Shown here piece after piece: positions 44,344 through 55,920 of a stretch of DNA of 64,000 nucleotides. Location: NCBI RefSeq assembly GCF_020360975.1, contig NW_025408676.1:682001-746000 (forward strand). Direction: 5' to 3'. Position numbers and translations under genes: made by a program. This stretch comes from Hirsutella rhossiliensis. Taxonomy: Eukaryota; Ascomycota; Sordariomycetes; Hypocreales; Ophiocordycipitaceae. Each line of letters opens with the position of its first letter. Position 1 is the first letter of the stretch. The notes beneath the pieces were generated by a model. The model had not been told where the DNA came from. It ran no database searches and saw only the letters and a program-made list of their open reading frames with translations.

Positions 44344-45933
44344 TTACCTTTGTTTCTCGCTCGAGTCCTCCATGTCTAAATCCACCGTCCCTATGATGGT
44401 GCAGTACGTGCCCAGAAGCTCGGCCAAGTGCCGCTCGCGGTTCCGAAAATGCCGCTGCCCCACGCGCCCAATGCATTCCTGTGCCCTGTTGAGGACGTCG
44501 GGGTGAAGTGGAGCCGGCAGGGCCAAGATTTCGACAGGCCCAACCTCCAGCTCGGACCCTGGGTTGGCGCCGCAGAGAGCGTCGCGAAGCCTGGGGTCCG
44601 ATGCCAGGTTGAGACAAAGGTCTTCGAAGAGGGCGTGCTGGTGGAAAAAGGCGAGTACGTCGGGCAGTGACGATGGATCGGGGACGAAGCGATGGAGGAG
44701 CGTTATCTGCTGCTGCTGCTGCTGCTGCTCCCGATGCTTCTTATTCTTCTTCCTCTTCTTCTTCTGCTCTTGCTCTTGTTGTTCTCGGAGGAGAATCTCG
44801 GCTCGGGCGGCAAACTCGAGGCTCGTGGCCAGCTCGCTTGGCTCAAGGGCCCTCAACTCGTTCGGCCAGGCCTGGGAGCGCGTGTAGCCGACCCGCCAGC
44901 GCCACCACAGGTTGCAGAAGATGGACGAGATGACGACAGGGATGAGGATGACATACCCCCACCAGTAGATGGACGTCAACATAGAGCCGGCGCCGCCGAG
45001 GATGGTGGCGCTGCCGTTGATGACGCAGAAGACCTGGACGTTGCGGCTGCGGCGCTTGACGAGGCTGGCGGCGCGGGAGCCGGGCAGCAGGCGGCGGGTT
45101 GCGCAGACGTGGGCCTGGGCCTTGCACCAGATGTAGATGGCCCAGGCCGAGTTGACGAGCCCAAAGGCGGCAATGGGCGTGTTGCCGAGCCAGCCCGACA
45201 ACAGGTTGCTGGCAGCAAAGACTTGGTCGCTCGTGCCGCCGCCAATGGCCATGTAGGTGCCGGCCGAGATGAGGACGGCGCCGAAGCCCATGAGCACGTC
45301 CATGACCCAGCGGTTGATGACCTCGCCGCCGAGCTCGCGGAAGCTGACGGCCAGCAGCACGTCCAGCGCCCGGCCCGCCGGCTCGACGGAGCACTTGCCG
45401 CCGTCGCCGCCCGGGGCTTGGTCCTGCTGCTGCCGCTGAAGCCGGAGCTGGCGGCGCTGCCGCCGCAGGAAGCGGATGTTGTTCCACGCGCGCCGGGCGT
45501 CCCGAAAGGCAAAGACGCTCATGAAGGCCGCCAGCGTGCCGCCGACGCCCATGAGGACGGCGGCGAAGAGGGGCACGGGCAGCTGGTTCCACACGTTGGC
45601 CGCAAAGTCGCCCGCGTTGGCGAGCTCGAGGCAGCCCACGACCCACGACAGGTTGTTCTCGAGCCGCGAGCCCCGGGGGAGGCTGAACGGCGTGTTGCCG
45701 GCCCGCACCAGCCGGACCCGGCCCGTCTCCGCGTCGGCGCTGGCCCCTTGTTTCTCCCCGCCGGGCGAAGCCCCTGGGCACGACACAGCCTCCGCCGCTC
45801 CGGCTCGAGCCGCATCGTGCCCGGCGGCGATCGTTGTGGCGCAGCAGCCCGCCTCCCCGGCAGGCGTGATGCTGTCGCTGTCGTCGCCATCATGGCTCGA
45901 TGGGGGCGACGCCGGCCGCAGGGGCAGTGCCAT
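44344..45933 (-). CDS. Multi-pass integral membrane protein of unknown function
   Basis: A minus-strand gene of 529 residues from the ATG at 45,933, which has a near-ideal context (GGCCACCATGGC). The frame is open upstream to 46,197, so a 617-residue form is possible but less likely. After a disordered N-terminus come hydrophobic segments such as LFAAVLMGVGGTLAAFMSVFAF, LMGFGAVLISAGTYMAI, AAFGLVNSAWAIYIW, and GYVILIPVVISSIF next to CNLWWRWRVGY, about five in all. A charged linker (EQEQKKKRKKNKKHREQ) and a seven-Gln run precede a soluble C-terminal ~110 residues. I recognise no enzyme motif. It resembles the conserved 'integral membrane protein' models of ascomycetes, but that is memory of a general type, not a family call. 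Confidence 0.8.
   Translation of the reverse strand: MALPLRPASPPSSHDGDDSDSITPAGEAGCCATTIAAGHDAARAGAAEAVSCPGASPGGEKQGASADAETGRVRLVRAGNTPFSLPRGSRLENNLSWVVGCLELANAGDFAANVWNQLPVPLFAAVLMGVGGTLAAFMSVFAFRDARRAWNNIRFLRRQRRQLRLQRQQQDQAPGGDGGKCSVEPAGRALDVLLAVSFRELGGEVINRWVMDVLMGFGAVLISAGTYMAIGGGTSDQVFAASNLLSGWLGNTPIAAFGLVNSAWAIYIWCKAQAHVCATRRLLPGSRAASLVKRRSRNVQVFCVINGSATILGGAGSMLTSIYWWGYVILIPVVISSIFCNLWWRWRVGYTRSQAWPNELRALEPSELATSLEFAARAEILLREQQEQEQKKKRKKNKKHREQQQQQQQITLLHRFVPDPSSLPDVLAFFHQHALFEDLCLNLASDPRLRDALCGANPGSELEVGPVEILALPAPLHPDVLNRAQECIGRVGQRHFRNRERHLAELLGTYCTIIGTVDLDMEDSSEKQR
44707..44727. repeat. CTG trinucleotide repeat coding for polyglutamine
   Basis: Seven CTG units on the plus strand encode seven Gln (CAG) in the minus-strand membrane protein, next to a Lys-rich run. 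It is a simple-sequence site that could vary between strains. Confidence 0.9.
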
Positions 45934-47974
45934 GGTGGCCAAGTCGGTTCTGGAAGGGGTTGCCGAGTGGTCGCCCGTCTCGGTAATCGGCACTGCCGAC
46001 TCTCTCAGCATGAGGAGGATGGGCCGAGTGGCATGCTCGTCGACGGCTTCGCCCCCTTCAAGTACTTGGTACTGGATCGGATTCAGGGTCAGAGTCCAGC
46101 AAAGTTCGATGGCAAGGGGCTGCAGATGATGCCACTTTTGCTGTGGGCCCGGAGGAGAGTTTGTCGAGACCAGATGCGCTCCTGTATCACTGGTCAAGCC
46201 TGTGATAGACGGGAACCTTTGCGTATTTCACCGAGAGTAAAGGAGAAAAGAAAAGATTGAGCAGAATAATGGCCAAGAAGAACCGCGATGTCGACCTTTG
46301 CCGACGGATGTACAAGGAAATCACGGGCAGCTTCGTATTCACACCTTGAAGCTGACCGCCGTGACTCGCCAACCGACCATTACGAAGTACAGATACAAGT
46401 GGCAAGTCGGGATGACGCAGCCTGGGAAAAGGTTTTCGAAAAATCGATCCAAGAAATCCAAAAGGGCCCGCGTCGCAGTCGGAATCGCGGCACGGTCGTG
46501 GTCCAATAGACGGAAACCCCCGGTCGACACACGCGCGCTTGCGCGGCCATGTCTCGCAAGTCCACTCGTCGAGACGGGCCCGACAAAGCAAGCATAGACA
46601 GGACTGCACACCGAGTCCCCAGCCATTCCAGTGCTTGCTGAGAAGACCGGACTGAACGCGCGGCCACCACTGAGTACACATACTGTACTTCGTAGTCGAT
46701 GACCAGCGGTCAGGGGGGTGGTTCCACGGTCGAGAACGACAAATCTCGCACCTGCTCACCAGTCTTGCTTGGCGGGATGTTTTGCTCCTCCCGCGTGACG
46801 GGCGTTGCCAATGGCAAAAGGGGTACGAGATCTACGTACTTCTGGGGTTCAGGGGTCAGACCTCGGGGACCCCGAACACGCGTGGAGTCTGCCACATGAT
46901 CTAGCGCCGAGGAGAGCGAGGGAGGATCCTCTCATAGGGCAGATGAGCTGGGCCAACCAGCGGTGGACAAGGAAGGAGGAGTCTTGGGAGCGGAAGGGTC
47001 AGCGGTCAGGCAAACACAAACGCCATCAAGCCCCCCCCGACATCTGCAGGTCAAACAATGTCCCGGAGTCGATTGGCTGGGGGAGGGGGCTGCATGGGCG
47101 GGCGCGAATTGAGGACACGCCGCCGTTGATTGCGGGCTGACTGAGAACGAGCCGCCCAGGCTAGATACGCTCATCGTCCACTGGTAAAGCCATCGGCAAG
47201 AGCACCGTCTCTCTATCCATGGCGCCATCCCGCATCTCGCGCCAAGGCCTGAGCGAAGCTACGCAGTTGCGAGTCCTCGGATCCGAGTATTTATGACTGC
47301 CATGGATCTGGAAGCAAGGCCCCTGATTCCGAGATTCGCCCAACCAAAGAAAGGGACTGGTCCCGAGCACGTGGGATAAGGGTCAACCACCGCGAGTCAG
47401 GACGCCGAGGGCTAGCTGGAGGCGGACAGGCTCCAAGGCTCCAAGGAGGATCCAATCCCTGTGCGTCCTTTTTTTTTCTCGCCGACTTCGCCACAATGCC
47501 AGTGACAGCTCGGGCTACCGGACACTGGTCCTTTCGACACTCGAGGCCAGCTCTATCGTTACACAGACAAGGCGGAGATATTCCATCATAATGACCTCGG
47601 CGGGTCATCATATGCGTTGCGAATGAAACTGAACGAAGAGCCTGCCATGGCATCATAGAGCCCGATCAAAACGTAAAAGTGATCTCATCGATGCAGCTGG
47701 AAACATGGCAATGTCCATTGCGAGCGCTTCGACATCTGCCTCCACCCATGTCTACAAGACGCCAGCACCGACCTCGAATCGTATGCGGATGAACTCACGT
47801 TCTGTATTGCCAATGCCGCGTGACAGTATTTCATCATCCCAAGGCAAATAATGCTGGCCTTCTAAGAGTGCTGAGCTATCCACCTCCAAGTAAACACCCC
47901 GGGACGGACTAGACGACGACTCGGAAAACAGACACCCTTGAAGAAAGCGCAATATATCCCGGGATCAAGTCAGC
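45934..47974. other. Intergenic region, no gene seen
   Basis: About 2 kb between the membrane protein and the short-chain dehydrogenase, which are divergent. Short frames occur on both strands, but none has a domain, a clear start and a codon pattern to support it. The first part may be 5' leader of the membrane-protein gene. Confidence 0.55.
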
Positions 47975-48950
47975 ATGGCGAGCACTGGCGCCTTGACAAA
48001 AGAGGATCTCTTCGACCTCTCGGGTAAAGTCGCCCTCATCACCGGTTCGTCAACCTCGGGCCCCCTTGACCATCTCCACTTTGCACCCTGCTACGCCAAA
48101 CTCTGTCCCAGACTAACGACGAGCGTTCACGAAAAAAGGAGGCGGGTCGGGCCTCGGCCTCATGATGGCGCAATCTCTGGCCGCCAACGGGGCCAAGGTC
48201 TACATCTGCGGACGCACCAAAGACAAGATCGAGACGGCTTCCCAGGTCCACAGCAAGGGCGCTGTGGGCGACATCATCCCCATCCAGGCCGACGTCTCAT
48301 CCAAGGAGGAGATCAGGGCGCTCTTTGACGAGATCGGGTCCCGCGAGAAGTGCCTGTGCATCCTCGTCAACAACGCCGGCGTGTGCGAAGCGACATACCC
48401 CGTGGCCGAGGCCAAGTCGGCCGACGAGCTCAAGCGCTTCCTCTTCGACTCGGACAAGGGCACCTTTGACTCTTGGATCGACGTCTACCGCACCAATGTG
48501 GCATCCGTCTACTTCACCACGGCCGCCATGCTGCCGCTCTTGCAGGCGTCGACGGAGCAGCACCCCGGTTGGTCCGGCACCGTCATCAACGTCGGCTCCG
48601 TCTCGGGCGTGGTCCAGTCCGCCGAGAATCACTTTAGCTACAACGCGTCAAAAGCGGCCGTGAGCCACCTGACGCGCATGATGGCCTCTGAATTTGCCGC
48701 CGCCGGGTTGAAGATTCGCGTCAACAACATCGCCCCCGGCGTCTTCCCCAGCGAAATGACCACGGGCGAAAGCGACGACGTGAACAAGAGCCACATCTCC
48801 AAGGAGTCGTTTGAAGGAAAAGTTCCGGCGGCCCGCCCCGGCAAGGATGAAGACATGGCTTCCACTGTCCTGTTCCTCGCCGCGAATCAGTATCTTAACG
48901 GCCAGACGGTGGTAGTGGATGGAGGCAACAGCCTTGCGACTGGGATGTAG
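47975..48950 (+). CDS. Short-chain dehydrogenase/reductase (SDR)
   Basis: Exons 47,975-48,044 and 48,142-48,950 give 292 residues; the 97-bp intron splits the nucleotide-binding motif. After splicing it reads TGGSGLG (classical TGxxxGxG). The NNAG motif, the catalytic Ser in SVSGVV and the YNASK (Y-x-x-x-K) motif all follow in order. The C-terminal end VVVDGGNSLATGM is usual. Classical SDRs reduce carbonyls or oxidise alcohols with NAD(P)H in the cytosol. It stands between a 2-kb gap and a retrotransposon. The substrate is unknown; RhlG-like ketoacyl reductases are similar in layout. Confidence 0.93.
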
Positions 48951-49954
48951 TGTGAAGAATGAAGCATCTCGAGTGGCTTTTTCTATGCTCTTCTGGTGCC
49001 CTAGCCGCCGTCCCCGGCGCTACGCCGACGGGCCATTTACATGAAAAACGAAATGTTGTGCACCGCTACTTCATATAACAAATGCAGTCTGATGTTTCTC
49101 TATACTGATTTTATGCCTATGGTTCTATCAAACTCATCTCGTATTTTCAAGTGACTTATAATGAAAAAGAAAGATTTTGGCAACTTATTGTATGGTAGTA
49201 CTCGTGTAATTCACGAACAGTCTGATGGTAATTACACTTGACGCTCCCAACGTCGATGACAACCGCCGTTCGGCTCGTCTTGATCATGCTGTAATTCAAC
49301 ATTGCTGGGAGGGAGTTCCCGAAGTAAACGACGCGGCCCAGATGACCTTGATGGAACATCGACTTCCGTTTATATTCCGCGGAAAACAGAAGTGGAATGC
49401 CAAATGCTTACACATTTTCTCCCCCAAATTCCTCGCCGAATCGGTGAGGCGAGAAGGTAAGTCGGCCTGGGCCGAATATAGGGGTCAAGCATCAAATTTT
49501 GAGGAGGAACTAGAGTCGCCGAGTGAACTTCAACGTTATTGTCAGTGTCTCCCCCTACGGAAAGCTGCGCAATATTCATACGCTTGGGAGGCGATTCTAC
49601 TGAGGAGCTCGTCAGCCTGAGCCTTGACATAGGTTATCTCGTGCAGATGAACCTTGACGGCGATAAGGCTCATCCGCAAGGCTAGGTAATGGGGTTATTG
49701 CAGCCACCTTCATTCATGTGCTAGGCTAGTGTTTTTGGCAGCGATCGGTCGAATTTTCGATCCTGGAGTATCTCCCAGAGTGCATACAAGGCTAGGAATT
49801 GCGTATGGCGATACCAGCGCCGATGCAGAGACACCATGATTGCTATAGCCCCAAAGGCAGACAGTGTAGCCTGTCGGATGGCTCAAAGGCCTGCCGTAGT
49901 GATGGCAGGTGATTGCTGCCGCTAGGTCCGTCGGGGAGCTCGCTGGAACTGGGA
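48951..49954. other. Intergenic region before the chromovirus
   Basis: About 1 kb. A 131-codon frame (49,225-49,620, plus) has no recognisable product and was not called. The rest is the 3' end of the SDR gene and ordinary spacer. Confidence 0.55.
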
Positions 49955-49959
49955 ATATG

Positions 49960-50191
49960 TGTGAAAGGCTGGCCCGGAGTTTATTCAACAAGCAGGTGCC
50001 TAGATGTTGTCTATCTAGAGCTAAGGAGGAAAAGAAGCTGAACTCGAGGCGTAGCCTCGAGTGCGAGCTTATATTACCCTTCTCGGAATGTTCTCGCAGC
50101 TTCTGGGTCCGCGGGCCGGCCGGTGTTGCCACCGGGCACGACCCACCGGACCCGGTACAACCGGTCCACCAGCCGGGCACAGCCCGTGACA
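49960..50191 (-). repeat. Chromovirus 3' LTR (232 bp)
   Basis: It begins TGTGAAAGGCTGG and ends CCCGTGACA on the plus strand; the adjacent TTACCCCTTGTCCCCTCC is the reverse-complemented polypurine tract. It differs from the other LTR by about four sites, mainly one-base indels in A or G runs. Confidence 0.94.
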
Positions 50192-50289
50192 TTACCCCTT
50201 GTCCCCTCCGACCAGGTCGGCGTCTGCGGGGTTCTTGCGTTCCTGCCAGCGTCTCGTACCTCTCCCTAGGGCCATCATTGGTCTTGATT

Positions 50290-53200
50290 GGCCCGTACTT
50301 GTCCTCGAATGCCTTCATCGCAATTGTTCCTTGCAACCACTCAACTGGCTCCCAAGTCGGCTCTGCGTAGCCCGTCCATCGCACTAGTGCTTGCCTGAAT
50401 TCCCCTCGTCCCCGCTTCTTCCATCTCGCGCAGAGAATCTCGTCGACATCCCACAGATTCGTGCCGGACTCATCTTGTACCGGTGGTGGCTGTGCGTCAT
50501 CTACCTTTGGCCAGGAGCCGGATCTTGATGCGCCCGCCGCAAAGGTCAACATGAAATCGCGGGTAAATTGAGCCACGAACATCGAGCTCAACAACGTGCG
50601 AACTAATTACCTTCGTGACTGTGTACTTGTGATGCAGCCAGTCGAGCTTCTTGCACGGTCGTGGCGATCTGTAGTTTGCCATCGAGAGCCACACCTTGTC
50701 ACCAACTTCAAATCGCTCCGCAGGCTGTCGCTTTGCGTTGGCAGCCTCTTCTTGTTGTTGCTGTGAGGAGGCCATCACTGCTTGCATGTACTCATTGACC
50801 TCCTGCAGGCGACTGAGTAGGCTATCAGCTCTGCTTTCCTCTCTATGCCTCGGTGGCTCTTCCGATTCCTCGACGCTGATGGGATCGACGTGGTAACCAT
50901 GCTCAGCGAACAGGGGCTGATCTTGGTCGCTGCGGATTCACGATTGTTGAGTGCCAGCTGCGCGGCAGGAGCAGTTCTCCCAGTCGTCCTGCACGTACGA
51001 CACGTAGGCTCTCAGGTAGGCCTCGATCTCCTGGTTCATTCTCTCTGGCCCTCCGTCCGTCTGAGGATGATAGGCCGTGCTCAATTTCTGCGTGACACCT
51101 GCAAGACGGCAGAACCTCTTCCAGAACCTACTTAGCCAGTTGCTCCGCGGTCGCTGACGATGGACCGTGGCATTCCGTGAAATCGGTAATGACACTGGAG
51201 AAAACGGTTTGCACACGGCTCAGCTTCCATGTTGTCCATCACCTCGAGGGTCACAGCCTTTGTCAGTCTGTCCACAATCACCCACAGGTACCTTGCCTTG
51301 CTCGGTCCAGTAGGCGGCAGATCTGTGATGAAGTCCATGGACAAATGGCTTCGGGGTCGATCTGGAATCGGCAGAGGCTTGAAATCCCCTTTTCGACTGG
51401 CGCCAGATGTGTGCTCTGCCGCAGGTGTCGCAATTGGCTACGTACCGGCGAACCAGCTGGGACTGCCCAGGCCAGTAGAATCGCCGAGCCACAATAGCCA
51501 GCGTACCTTCCTGCCGGGATGACCGGTCGCAACAGAGTCATGCGACTGCTGCACAATGCGGGTTCTCAACTGGTCTTTCTCAGCTTCCTCCTGGTTACCC
51601 TCCTCTCCGGATCCACCCGGCACCCAAATACGGTCTCTGAATGTCAGCCTTTTGCCTGCGTCGATCGCACATTCTGAAATCTGGATCTTCAGGCCCAGCG
51701 AGGGCGGGAAGGCACGCTCGCGATCGCGGACTGCCTTATAGGCTGCCCGGAATATCGAGTCCTTCGCCACCGTTTCGTCCCAGAGTTGCTGCAGGTCCGC
51801 TACCTCGAAGACCTTCATCTTCGGCAGGGTGGATGCCTCTGAACAGTCAGAACTCATCGCGTTGATACATGCTCTTGTCGATGATGGAATGGCACTATCC
51901 GGTATCAACTGTATCATTCTTCCTTGTTCCCGCTCGTCGTCAATGCCCTGTGGCTTGTCTTGTTCACGGCGGGACAACGCATCAGGCACGACAGCCTCGC
52001 TTCCCGGTCGATACTCGAGCTTGAAGTCGAACTGGGACAATTCGGCTGCCCAACGGCTCTGCCGTTCCGTGAGCTTCTGGCGTGTCATGAAATACTCAGG
52101 TTGCGGTGATCGGTAAGGATTGTAAATGGGCCGCAGCTCCTAAGTTCGGCGTTCCAGTTGTCGAGACATCTCATGATGGCAAGCATCTCCTTGTCGTGAA
52201 TGGGATAGTTGTACTCCGCTGGCGAAAGTCGCTTCGAGAAGAAGGCGCATGCGTGTCGACGTCCATCTGGGCCTTCCTGCGACAGGACGCCTCCCAATGC
52301 GTAGCCTGAGCAATCCGTCTCCAAAAGGTCAGGAGGCTCGGGTCCCACTGCTTGAGCACCGGTGACTCGCAAAATCGTCGCTTCAGCTCCTGAAACGCCT
52401 CGTTCTCCGCTCGTCCCCAATGAAAGGCAGTTCCTTTCTTAAGCAGGGCATCCAGAGACTGCGTGATCTTGGCATAGTCGGGGATGAAGATCCGGTAATA
52501 GTTGGCGAAGCCCAGAAAGCTTCTGACACCCTTCACCGTGGTCGGGGCCTCCCATTCGCGGATGGCGCGCTGCTTTTCGGGGTCGCAGGCGATTCCTTTC
52601 CTGCGTTGACGATGAACCCAAGGTATTTGACCTCTTGTACCGAAAACTCGCACTTCGCTGGGTCTAGGTGCAGCCCAGCGTCGGCGAGTGCTTGGAGAAC
52701 TCGTCGCACCTTAGCCTCATGATCCGCCTTCGAACCGCTCGAGTAGATCAGTACATCATCCAGGTACGCTGTGACAAAGTCGTCCAGCCATTCGCGCAAT
52801 ACACTGTTCATGTATCGTTGGAATGATGCCGGGGCGCCGCTCAGGCCGAAAGGGCACACGAGCCACTCGTAGAGCCCAAACCTCGTGCGAAATGCAGTCT
52901 TTCCCTCATGTCCCGGAGCCATGCGGATCTTATGGAAAGCGGCCACCACGTCCAACTTGAACCACTTAGCCTTGGCCAGATTCTGCAGGGTCTCCGCGAT
53001 GAGGGCAGTGGGTATCGGTCGCGCTTGGTGATTGCATTCAGCGCTCGGTAGTCGCAACAAAATCGCAGCCCTCCATTCGGCTTCCGCACGAACAGCACCG
53101 GCGCGGCAGCCGCTGAGCTACTCGCTCGGATGAATCCTCTGTCCAGCAGGTCTTTCAGGGTCTTTCGCAAGACCAACAGCTCTTCTCGTGACATGTTGTA

Positions 53201-54856
53201 GAGTGGGCCCCACGGAAGGGTGGCTCGTTGCCGTTCTTGTCAGGCTGCAGGTTGACTTCATGATCCACACCCGGTCGATGTGGCGGCAGCTTCATTGCCT
53301 CTCCTGGTGAGAATAGGTCGCGGAATTCTTTCAGCACTTCTGCCGGGACCTTCTCGCTCGGATCGACTGGCGGCTTCGGCTGAAGCGCCCTCTCTATATC
53401 CGACAAACTGATTGCATGAATCGAGATCGCGTTGCACTTCTTGCGTCTCTTTGCGCGTCGACACTCCGCCGTGAATACGGCTGCCGACACGAGTCTTGCG
53501 CTTCGAATCGCGCGTATCTTGGCGGGCTCTTCCTGCCCAATGAGGCGTATCGTCACACCTGCCCTCCCATGGTACATTCGCTGCTTGGCAGCATCGTACA
53601 CGACGTGATTTCTCTCCATCCAAGGCCGGCCGAGGAACATGTCCTGGCCCAGGCTTGGGATCACGTATCAAAGACACGTTCGTCAAATCCAGCTGTCTCG
53701 ACCACAACAGCCACGACCCTGGGGATATGACACTCTTCGCTGACTCTGAGAATCCCCCAATTTCTCGTGGTTTCGAGTCGACGAAGGGTATCCGCAGCTT
53801 CCGAACAAGGGCTTCGTCGATCACGGCATAGCAGTCACATCCACAGTCGACAAGGGCGCGTATTCGATAGCCTCGGTTTACCCGCGCGTTGACTAATACA
53901 GTCCGACTATTCATTCGTGGCTTGAACGCTTCCCAGTCCCGGATGTCTGCCTTTGCAGGCCCCGGCGCCCGCTTTCGCCCGGGGCTAGTCTTTTCCCGCC
54001 GACTCGTCCTCACTGGATGCTGCGGTTGATTCCGAATCATCTGCGGCATCGGGCTTCTTCATGCGCGCAGCTTTAGGTCGCTGTTGCTTCCCTTCGCCAG
54101 GAAAGACCACCTGGGCTGGGCAGTCCACGATAAGATGATCCGTCCGACCACAGCGATAGCAGCGGCGCTCATCCTTCGGCTTCTTATCGACATGTCGACG
54201 ACCCTTCGACTCGTGGCCAATACGGTTGATGTCCGTCATCTTAACATCTCCGTCGGGGTCCTCCGGTTCCTCCTTGGGTCGTTGCCTTGGTAGCTGTTGA
54301 GGCGTCCGCTCAGTCGACGTCGGCTGCCTACCGGGTTTCAGTCTCTCCAATCTGCCCGCAATTTCCTGAACTCTCGCAAGCCATCCCTGGTAGTCGTCGG
54401 GTAGGACGGCTGTGACCAAACTCTCTTGGAGGCGTGCATTTATTGCGTTCTCTAGAAATACGATCTTTGCACTGTCCGGCCAGTCTGCTCCCCCGGCTTC
54501 AGCTAATGCCTGTTCGAATCGGGGAAGGAAGGACGCGAGAGGTTGGTCTTCGCGCTGCCGCATAGTTCTCAGCGTGGCAGCAGCGCGGGATTGGATGTTG
54601 CTGTCCTGGTAGGTTCGGTCGAGGTATCGCATGAACTCTTGGGGTCGTAGCTACCCCAGGGCCTCCGCGGCGTAAAGGTAGCGACCACTTGCTGTGGTCG
54701 CTCGTCCAAACATGAGTTGATGAGGTACCAAAGTTCGCGATTTCCACTGTAGTAGTGTGCATCAAGGTCCAGCTTGTCTCGCATCTGCCTGGCCCAGGAG
54801 GAGTAGCTCTTCCGTGAGCCGTCATACTTGGGTGGGTTGGGCAACGGTTTCCGCAT
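50290..54856 (-). pseudogene. Chromovirus gag-pol polyprotein, multiple frameshifts
   Basis: All expected domains are present in the order gag, protease, reverse transcriptase, RNase H, integrase, chromodomain. They lie in overlapping open segments such as 54,632-53,985, 53,060-52,533, 52,088-51,438 and 50,594-49,710. Within each segment the protein is well conserved and free of stops. The breaks are short indels. This pattern fits either base-calling errors in a repeat or true indel decay; RIP is excluded. Confidence 0.88.
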
Positions 54857-55136
54857 TCCAGTACCGCAGGTTTTGGGAGGGCGTGCCCAAGCCAGGCGTG
54901 CTCTCGCCCAATCCTCGTGCCACTGGCGGCGATTGCAAGTCGGCGCTCTGCGGCTGCGCTCGCCCGAGTTGCTCCATCAGCAAGGAAAGTTGGTCCTGTA
55001 GAGGGCTGAGAGTCGCATTGACCGCTTCTTGAATGCGTTGGTCAATCCATTGCTGCTGGAGACTTGGGCTCTCACTCTGCTGGTCCATCCTGACGAGCAG
55101 TCTGCAGCTTGCGGTATTTAGAAGGAGCTCTAGATA

Positions 55137-55371
55137 TGTGAAAGGCTGGCCCGGAGTTTATTCAACAAGCAGGTGCCTAGATGTTGTCTATCTAGAGCTA
55201 AGGAGGAAAGAAGCTGAACTCGAGGCGTAGCCTCGAGTGCGAGCTTATATTACCCTTCTCGGAATGTTCTCGCAGCTTCTGGGTCCGCGGAGCGGGGCCG
55301 GTGTTGCCACCGGAGCACGACCCACCGGACCCGGTACAACCGGGTCCACCAGCCGGGCACAGCCCGTGACA
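55137..55371 (-). repeat. Chromovirus 5' LTR (235 bp)
   Basis: The same sequence as the left LTR apart from a few indels and one short rearranged GC-rich patch (about 55,289-55,305). It is followed by the target duplication ATATG at 55,372-55,376. Confidence 0.94.
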
Positions 55372-55376
55372 ATATG

Positions 55377-55920
55377 ATAGACAGTTGAAAGCTTCCAGGA
55401 GGGCCCCGGCAAACAAGAGAATTCTGTATACTATCACCTCTTTATCAAAGTCTGGGGCTGAACCCGATCTCGGAGTTGCAAAGGCGCCGAGGACATGTGG
55501 AAGCCTGAATGAGCGACATTATGTCCACTGGCACAGTGTTCGCCGGCTGATCACCTCTGAAAGTCTGGTGGCTCGCCCTGGTCCAGGAGGCGTGCAAAGC
55601 TGGGCCGCTTTAGTTCGTAGAGTGCGACCAGAACATAAACTCGCAAGTTGTTGATTTTGAACGGCGACGGTACATTCTCCTGTCTCTGGCACTGATCTAG
55701 GAGCCTAGGGCGGGTACACCGTCGAAACCGCAGTCAAGGTTCATGTTCTGGACGGTCAAGCAGCTTTTTGAAGAGGGATGTACTTGTAAGATTTAGAAAT
55801 AAGGGTGCTTTTGCACTGCCCCAGGGTGCCTGACCACATATATAAATGGTTCGGCGGTTCAATCTTGGAATCGACAAGCCACGATCCAGCAGCGCAGTTC
55901 CTCCTCCACGCCCTCGAATC
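55377..55920. other. Intergenic region, no gene seen
   Basis: About 540 bases between the chromovirus and the end of the OBAP gene. I see no supported reading frame or RNA gene. Confidence 0.55.

Larger units (their letters stand above)
49960..55371 (-). mobile_element. Ty3/Gypsy chromovirus, near-intact LTRs, frameshifted polyprotein
   Basis: A 5.4-kb minus-strand element with 232- and 235-bp LTRs (TGTGAAAGG...CGTGACA) and the perfect target duplication ATATG (49,955-49,959 and 55,372-55,376). In transcription order it reads gag with zinc knuckle CYRCGRTDHLIVDC (near 54,160), a protease with VDCGCDCYAVIDE (near 53,850), reverse transcriptase with YLDDVLIYSS (near 52,755) and RNase H starting ETDCSGYALGGVL (near 52,300). 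The integrase (51,480-50,940) carries MDFITDLPPTG and HPQTDGGPERMNQ. A C-terminal chromodomain starting DEILCARWKKRG lies at 50,450-50,290. CpA and TpG are normal, so RIP has not acted. The reading frame changes more than ten times, by indels rather than stops. Confidence 0.94.

Noticed and set aside
44692..46260. 522-codon plus-strand open frame
   Set aside because: It is the antisense of the membrane-protein gene; its Leu/Asp/Gly-rich composition arises from the GC-rich opposite strand, and the minus strand has membrane segments and an ideal start.
49225..49620. 131-codon frame between SDR and chromovirus
   Set aside because: No recognisable product and a competing minus-strand frame; codon pattern is not convincing.
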